DNA of 64,000 bases from Actinomarinicola tropica (GTDB lineage: Bacteria; Actinomycetota; Acidimicrobiia; Acidimicrobiales; SKKL01): the NCBI RefSeq assembly GCF_009650215.1, contig NZ_CP045851.1:2693001-2757000 (forward strand), written 5' to 3'. The notes beneath the pieces were generated by a model. It did not search any database, was not told the DNA's origin, and saw only the letters and a list, made by a program, of their open reading frames with translations. Shown here in pieces: positions 60,223-64,000 of this stretch; position 1 is the first letter of the stretch, and each line of letters starts with the position of its first letter. A program made the position numbers and the translations under genes.

Positions 60223-61056
60223 TCAGCGCAACGTGGTGGCCAGGTCGTAGACCCGGCGCTTCGGCACCCCGTGGCGGCGCGCGACCTCGATGGAGGCATC
60301 GCGCGCCGTGGCACCGCCCGCCATCTCGCGCCGGAGCGCCGCGACGAGCTGCGCGTCGGTGGGCGGGCCCGGTGCCGGCGCCCCGTCGACGACGACGACG
60401 TACTCCCCCCGCGGCTCGACCGCCTCGCACCGGGCCACCGCGGCGTCCAGGGTGCCCCGCCACACCTCCTCGTGCAGCTTCGTGAGCTCCCGGGCGAGCG
60501 CGCAGCGACGGGTGCCCCCGAGCGCGGCGGCGAGGTCGCGCAGCGTCCGCTCCAGGCGGTGCGGCGCCTCGTACAGGACGACCGTGCGCCGCTCCTCGGC
60601 GAGCGCCTCCAACCGCTCGGTCCGGCCCGACCCCTTGCGGGGCAGGAACCCCTCGAAGCAGAAGCGGCCGGTGGCCAACCCCGACGCCACGAGCCCGGCG
60701 ACGGCCGCGGACGGGCCGGGGACCACCTCGACGACGTGACCGGCTGCGGCCGCGGCGCGCACGAGCCGCTCGCCGGGGTCGGAGATGCCCGGCATCCCGG
60801 CGTCGGAGACGACCGCCACCACCTCGCCGCGCCCGAGCCGCTCGAGCAGCTGCGCGGTGCGGGCGGCCTCCGTGTGGTCGTTGACGGTCAGCAGCTCGCG
60901 GGCCCGGATGCCGGCGTGCTGCAGCAGGCGACCGGTGCGACGGGTGTCCTCGCAGGCGACGACGTCGGCGCCGGCCAACGCCTCGACGGCGCGCGGCGCC
61001 ATGTCGCCCATGTTGCCGATGGGCGTGCCGACGAGGACGAGGCGCCCGCCGCTCAC
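60223..61056 (-). CDS. rsmI: 16S rRNA (cytidine1402-2'-O)-methyltransferase
   Basis: A 277-residue tetrapyrrole-methylase-fold enzyme: RLVLVGTPIGNMGDMAPRAV, VVACEDTRRTGRLL, VVSDAGMPGISDPGERLVRA and VVPGPSAAVAGLVASGL, the full RsmI set. GFLPRKGSGRTERLE and YEAPHRLERTLRDL follow. It methylates C1402 in the ribosomal P site. GTG 61056 overlaps the upstream DUF192 stop (GTGA) with GGAGG a short distance before. The last 40 residues hold a small helical domain (GVPKRRVYDLATTLR). Confidence 0.96.
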   Translation of the reverse strand: MSGGRLVLVGTPIGNMGDMAPRAVEALAGADVVACEDTRRTGRLLQHAGIRARELLTVNDHTEAARTAQLLERLGRGEVVAVVSDAGMPGISDPGERLVRAAAAAGHVVEVVPGPSAAVAGLVASGLATGRFCFEGFLPRKGSGRTERLEALAEERRTVVLYEAPHRLERTLRDLAAALGGTRRCALARELTKLHEEVWRGTLDAAVARCEAVEPRGEYVVVVDGAPAPGPPTDAQLVAALRREMAGGATARDASIEVARRHGVPKRRVYDLATTLR

Positions 61057-61382
61057 TCCCGCACCTCCAGCTGGTCGCCCGGCCGCAGGCCCCACGAGCC
61101 GAACGCTCCGGCCTCGGCCTCCACGACGGCCCGCGCCCCCCGGCAGGGTGCGGTCATCCGGTTGGGCGCGAGGCGCTGCGTGCGCAGGACCACGAGGTCG
61201 GCGTCGAGCAGTGCGACGTCGATGGCGAAGCGCATGCGGAACGTGTGCACCGAGCGGCACGGGCGCAGGAGGATCGCCCCGTCGATGCCGTCGCGCCCGA
61301 GCAGGCCACGCACGCGCGCCGCTCGGCCCTCGGCGACCTCGAGGGACGCCAGCACCTCGTCGTCGCGCACCAGCCAGGCCAC
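61053..61382 (-). CDS. DUF192 family protein
   Basis: A 109-residue single-domain protein. ARVRGLLGRDGIDGAILLRP, SVHTFRMRFAIDVALLDADL and GSWGLRPGDQLEV are the DUF192 pattern (RxxGLxG...H/TxFM...IDVxFLD...GxxxGDxL). The function is unknown; the family is widespread and often secreted, but no signal peptide is visible here. GTG 61382 has AGGAGG five bases upstream. Overlaps rsmI by GTGA. Confidence 0.9.
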   Translation of the reverse strand: MAWLVRDDEVLASLEVAEGRAARVRGLLGRDGIDGAILLRPCRSVHTFRMRFAIDVALLDADLVVLRTQRLAPNRMTAPCRGARAVVEAEAGAFGSWGLRPGDQLEVRE

Positions 61383-61410
61383 GTCGCCTCCTGTCGTGGG
61401 TCGTCGGGTC

Positions 61411-62487
61411 TCAGACGTTGAAGCGGATCTCGAGCACGTCGCCGTCCTGGACCTCGTAGTCCTTGCCCTCGACCCGCAGCTTCCCCACCTCGCGGGCCTT
61501 CGCCCAGGAGCCCAGCTCCAGCAGCTCGTCCCAGTGGATGACCTCGGCCCGGATGAAGCCCCGCTCGAAGTCGGTGTGGATGCGACCGGCCGCCTGGGGC
61601 GCCTTCGACCCGGCACGGAACGTCCAGGCACGGGTCTCCTTCTCGCCGGTGGTGAAGAAGGTGCGGAGCCCGAGCTGGTGGTAGGCGGCGCGGACGAAGC
61701 GCGGCAGCGCCCCCTCGCCGAGCCCGAGCCCGTCGAGCATCTCGCGGCGCTCGTCGGGGTCGAGCTGGGCGGCCTCGGCCTCGAGCTGGATGCAGGCGCC
61801 GATGACCTCGGCCCGGTCGCCGAGCTCGGCCTGCACCGGGGCGACGACCTCGTCCACCCTCTCGATCGAGTCCTCGTCGACGTTGACGATGGCGAGGACG
61901 GGCTTGTTGGTGAGGAGGAAGTAGGGGCCGAGCAGCTCGCGGACCTTCGGCGCCAGGTCGGAGCGGTAGATCGGCGTGCCCTCGGCCAGCGCGACCTGGG
62001 CCGCCTCCAGCGCCGCCACCTCGTCGAGCAGGCTCTTGTCGCCCTTGGCGGCCTTGCGGCGCTTGTCGACCTGGTTCTCGACCGTCTCGAGGTCGGCCAG
62101 GGTCAGCTCGATCTCGAGGACCCGCAGGTGCTCGAGCGGATCGGTCGGGCCCGGGACGTCGGCGTCGGCGAACGCCCGCAGGACGTAGACGACGGCGTCG
62201 ACCTCGCGGATGCCGGCGAGGAAGCGGTTGCCGAGCCCCTCCCCCTTGCTCGCTCCCTCGACGAGGCCGCCGATGTCGGTGAACTGGACGCTCGCCGGCA
62301 CCACGTTCTTCGAGGCACTCATCGCGGCCAGGGCGTCGAGGCGCCCGTCGAAGACCTTGGCCACGCCGACGTTCGGGTCGGTGGTGGCGAAGGCGTAGGG
62401 GGCGGCGAGCGCGCCACCACCCGCCAGCGCGTTGTAGAGCGAGGACTTGCCCGCGTTCGGGAGGCCGACGAAGCCGAAGCGTTCCAT
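61411..62487 (-). CDS. ychF: Redox-regulated ATPase YchF (Obg-related)
   Basis: A 358-residue YchF/OLA1 protein. G1 is GFVGLPNAGKSSLYNALAGG (residues 5-24); FTDIGGLVEGASKGEGLGNR covers G3; the base-specificity motif is NVDE in LAIVNVDED, as expected for this ATP-preferring GTPase relative. The C-terminal TGS domain includes HTDFERGFIRAEVIHWDELL and VQDGDVLEIRFNV. It associates with ribosomes and stress responses. ATG 62487. It lies 28 bases upstream of the DUF192 gene and is divergent from the bL37 gene. Confidence 0.97.
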   Translation of the reverse strand: MERFGFVGLPNAGKSSLYNALAGGGALAAPYAFATTDPNVGVAKVFDGRLDALAAMSASKNVVPASVQFTDIGGLVEGASKGEGLGNRFLAGIREVDAVVYVLRAFADADVPGPTDPLEHLRVLEIELTLADLETVENQVDKRRKAAKGDKSLLDEVAALEAAQVALAEGTPIYRSDLAPKVRELLGPYFLLTNKPVLAIVNVDEDSIERVDEVVAPVQAELGDRAEVIGACIQLEAEAAQLDPDERREMLDGLGLGEGALPRFVRAAYHQLGLRTFFTTGEKETRAWTFRAGSKAPQAAGRIHTDFERGFIRAEVIHWDELLELGSWAKAREVGKLRVEGKDYEVQDGDVLEIRFNV

Positions 62488-62551
62488 CGGGCGCAGGCTA
62501 CCGGTGCCCGGGTGGTGCCCCGGCGGCCCGCCCCGGTAGGATCCCGCCCCT

Positions 62552-62638
62552 ATGTCGAAGAAGACCTCGAAGCGCAAGACCAACGCCCGGCGCAAGAAGG
62601 CCAACCACGGCCGCAAGCCGAACGCCGGCCGCGGCTGA
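62552..62638 (+). CDS. 50S ribosomal protein bL37 (28 aa)
   Basis: A 28-residue, very basic protein with start MSKKTSKRKTNARRKK and end ANHGRKPNAGRG. The ANHGxxPNA ending is the signature of bL37, the actinobacterial micro-protein found in mycobacterial 50S subunits. The N-terminal Lys/Arg run is typical. TAGGAT (62537-62542) lies nine bases before the ATG, so the leader is probably only a few bases. It is divergent from ychF. The call is from the distinctive C-terminal motif, length and charge. Confidence 0.85.
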   Translation: MSKKTSKRKTNARRKKANHGRKPNAGRG

Positions 62639-62684
62639 GCCACCGGCCCCACCACGCGGCCGCTCCACGGACGGCGCTGACCAC

Positions 62685-63050
62685 GTGCTCGTCTACGACG
62701 GCGACTGCGGGTTCTGCACCTCCTCGGCGCGCTGGATCGCGCGCCGCCTCCCTGCCACGGTCCCCGTCGTCCCGTGGCAGTCGCTCGGCGACCTCTCGGC
62801 CCGCGGCCTGACGGTCGACGACGTCACCAGCGCCGCCTGGTGGCTGGACGACGGCGAGGCCCCGCTCGGCGGCCACCTCGCGATCGGCGGCGCCCTGCGC
62901 GCCGCGCGCCCGCCGTGGTCGCTCCTCGGACGGCTGCTCCTCGCGCCGCCGTTGCGGTGGCTCGCCGGACCCGTCTACCGCTGGGTCGCCCGCCACCGCT
63001 ACCGGATGCCCGGCGCCAGCGACGCCTGCCGGATCGAGCCGCCACGCTGA
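62685..63050 (+). CDS. DCC-family (thiol-disulfide oxidoreductase-like, DUF393) protein
   Basis: A 121-residue protein opening with VYDGDCGFCTSSARWIARRL, the DxxCxxC motif that names the DCC family. PLGGHLAIGGALRAARPPWS and WLAGPVYRWVARHRYR are also typical. The family is thioredoxin-like by prediction, with an unknown electron partner. GTG 62685 directly precedes the motif. It follows bL37 by 46 bases. Confidence 0.9.
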   Translation: MLVYDGDCGFCTSSARWIARRLPATVPVVPWQSLGDLSARGLTVDDVTSAAWWLDDGEAPLGGHLAIGGALRAARPPWSLLGRLLLAPPLRWLAGPVYRWVARHRYRMPGASDACRIEPPR

Positions 63051-63197
63051 GTGTCGCGGTCGGGACCAACGGCACTGTCGTCTCACCGGCCGGGAGGCGG
63101 AGAGTACGTTGTACGGCAGCGCGACGCGATCGACACAGACCGCGTGGGCCGACGGCTCGCCCAAGACCGGGCGATGCCCCCGATGAGGAGGAACTGC

Positions 63198-64000
63198 GTG
63201 CGCAAGAACCTGAAGAGCCTTCGCCTGCTCTTCGCCCTTCTGGCCGTCTTCGGACTCATCGCCGCCGCCTGCGGCGATGACGACGGCGACGACACCGGAT
63301 CGGGCGACGACGGCACCGAGCAGACCGACGGTGGCGACGGCGGCGACGGCGATGGCGAGGCCAGCGACATCAGCGTCGGCATGGTCTACGACATCGGCGG
63401 CCGCGGCGATCAGTCCTTCAACGACGCGGCCTACCGGGGCCTGACCCAGGCCGCCGACGAGTTCGGCATCGAGGTCGACGACCTCGAGCCGTCGGCCGGC
63501 GGCGAGAACCGCGAGGAGCTCCTCCGGCTGCTCGCCGAGCAGGGCTACGACCTCGTCATCGGCGTGGGCTTCGCCTTCGCCGACGCGGTCACCGCCGTGT
63601 CCGAGGAGTTCCCCGACACCGAGTTCGCCATCATCGACTCGGTCGTCGAGGCCGACAACGTGGCCTCGATGGTCTTCGCCGAGGAGCAGGGCTCCTTCCT
63701 CGTCGGCGCCGCGGCGGCGCTCCAGAGCGAGTCCGGCCAGATCGGCTTCATCGGCGGCGTCGAGAACGACCTCATCGCCAAGTTCGAGGCCGGCTACGTC
63801 GCCGGCGCCCAGGCCGTGAACCCCGACATCCAGGTCGAGGTGTCCTACATCTCCCAGCCCCCGGACTTCTCGGGCTTCAACGATCCGGCCCGTGCCCGTG
63901 AGATCGCGGCGTCGATGTACCAGGGCGGCGCCGACGTGATCTACCACGCCGCCGGCGGCTCCGGGAACGGCCTGTTCGAGGCTGCGGCCGACGCCGGCGA
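63198..64000 (+). CDS. BMP-family ABC transporter substrate-binding lipoprotein, 3' end outside window
   Basis: At least 267 residues, running off the right edge. The signal peptide (RLLFALLAVFGLIAAAC, C25) is followed by an Asp/Gly/Glu-rich linker of about 30 residues. The BmpA/Med domain then shows GMVYDIGGRGDQSFNDAAYR, GYDLVIGVGFAFADAVTAVS, AIIDSVVEADNVASMVFAEE, QGSFLVGAAAAL and YHAAGGSGNGLFEAA. Such proteins bind nucleosides or related purines for import. GTG 63198 has AGGAGGA upstream. ATPase and permease genes would be expected beyond the edge. Confidence 0.92.
   Translation, partial: MRKNLKSLRLLFALLAVFGLIAAACGDDDGDDTGSGDDGTEQTDGGDGGDGDGEASDISVGMVYDIGGRGDQSFNDAAYRGLTQAADEFGIEVDDLEPSAGGENREELLRLLAEQGYDLVIGVGFAFADAVTAVSEEFPDTEFAIIDSVVEADNVASMVFAEEQGSFLVGAAAALQSESGQIGFIGGVENDLIAKFEAGYVAGAQAVNPDIQVEVSYISQPPDFSGFNDPARAREIAASMYQGGADVIYHAAGGSGNGLFEAAADAG

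Noticed and set aside
1-64000. CRISPR arrays, rRNA genes, transposases or integrases
   Set aside because: None seen on either strand; the only tandem array is the two-unit 51-bp repeat and the only RNA gene is tRNA-Gln.

Overview
The window is high-GC chromosomal DNA of an actinomycete-type bacterium, most likely an Acidimicrobiia-like member of the Actinomycetota. Four things point this way. GTG and TTG starts with 4-base start/stop overlaps are common. A metG-tatD-rpf-rsmA-ispE block lies close to a glmU-prs-rplY-pth-mfd-mazG block, as in mycobacteria. Two actinobacterial micro-ribosomal proteins (bS22, bL37) are present. SLH and DUF1996 surface proteins also occur. The class assignment is inference; no rRNA lies in the window.

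Region 1-24,740 is a surface-glycan locus. It holds sugar-nucleotide enzymes (acetyltransferase, DegT aminotransferase, UDP-GlcNAc 2-epimerase, two Gfo/Idh/MocA dehydrogenases, an epimerase) that resemble the route to di-N-acetylated uronic acids. It also holds glycosyltransferases, a Wzx-type flippase, an O-antigen ligase/polymerase, a Wzz-like chain-length protein with a degenerate P-loop, two FAD oxidoreductases, an exostosin-like protein and two DUF1996 proteins, one carrying three SLH repeats.

Region 25,084-34,588 (minus strand) is a housekeeping string: mazG, a PpiC-type lipoprotein foldase, mfd, pth, rplY, prs and a short glmU that ends before the acetyltransferase active site. A divergent, apparently leaderless HTH regulator/membrane-protein pair follows, then tRNA-Gln(UUG) and the 33-residue bS22 gene.

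Region 35,790-43,004 (mostly minus strand) carries ispE, rsmA, an Rpf-like protein, tatD and metG, interrupted by a metallo-beta-lactamase-fold gene, two small membrane proteins and a 51-bp tandem repeat.

Region 43,100-46,200 is a visibly lower-GC patch of short unrecognised genes with a frameshifted remnant of a duplicated gene. Region 46,280-48,790 looks scarred by deletions: a MerR-type operator in front of an ABC ATPase gene without a usable start, a permease cut after about 70 codons, an anti-sigma gene with no sigma gene, and a NodB protein lacking its metal-binding histidine segment.

Region 48,860-64,000 holds a MASE1/PP2C phosphatase, a siderophore ABC operon (ATPase, lipoprotein, fused permease) behind a DtxR-like box, a large STAND ATPase, gluQ, murJ, rsmI, a DUF192 gene, ychF, bL37, a DCC-family protein and the start of a BMP-family lipoprotein that runs off the right edge.
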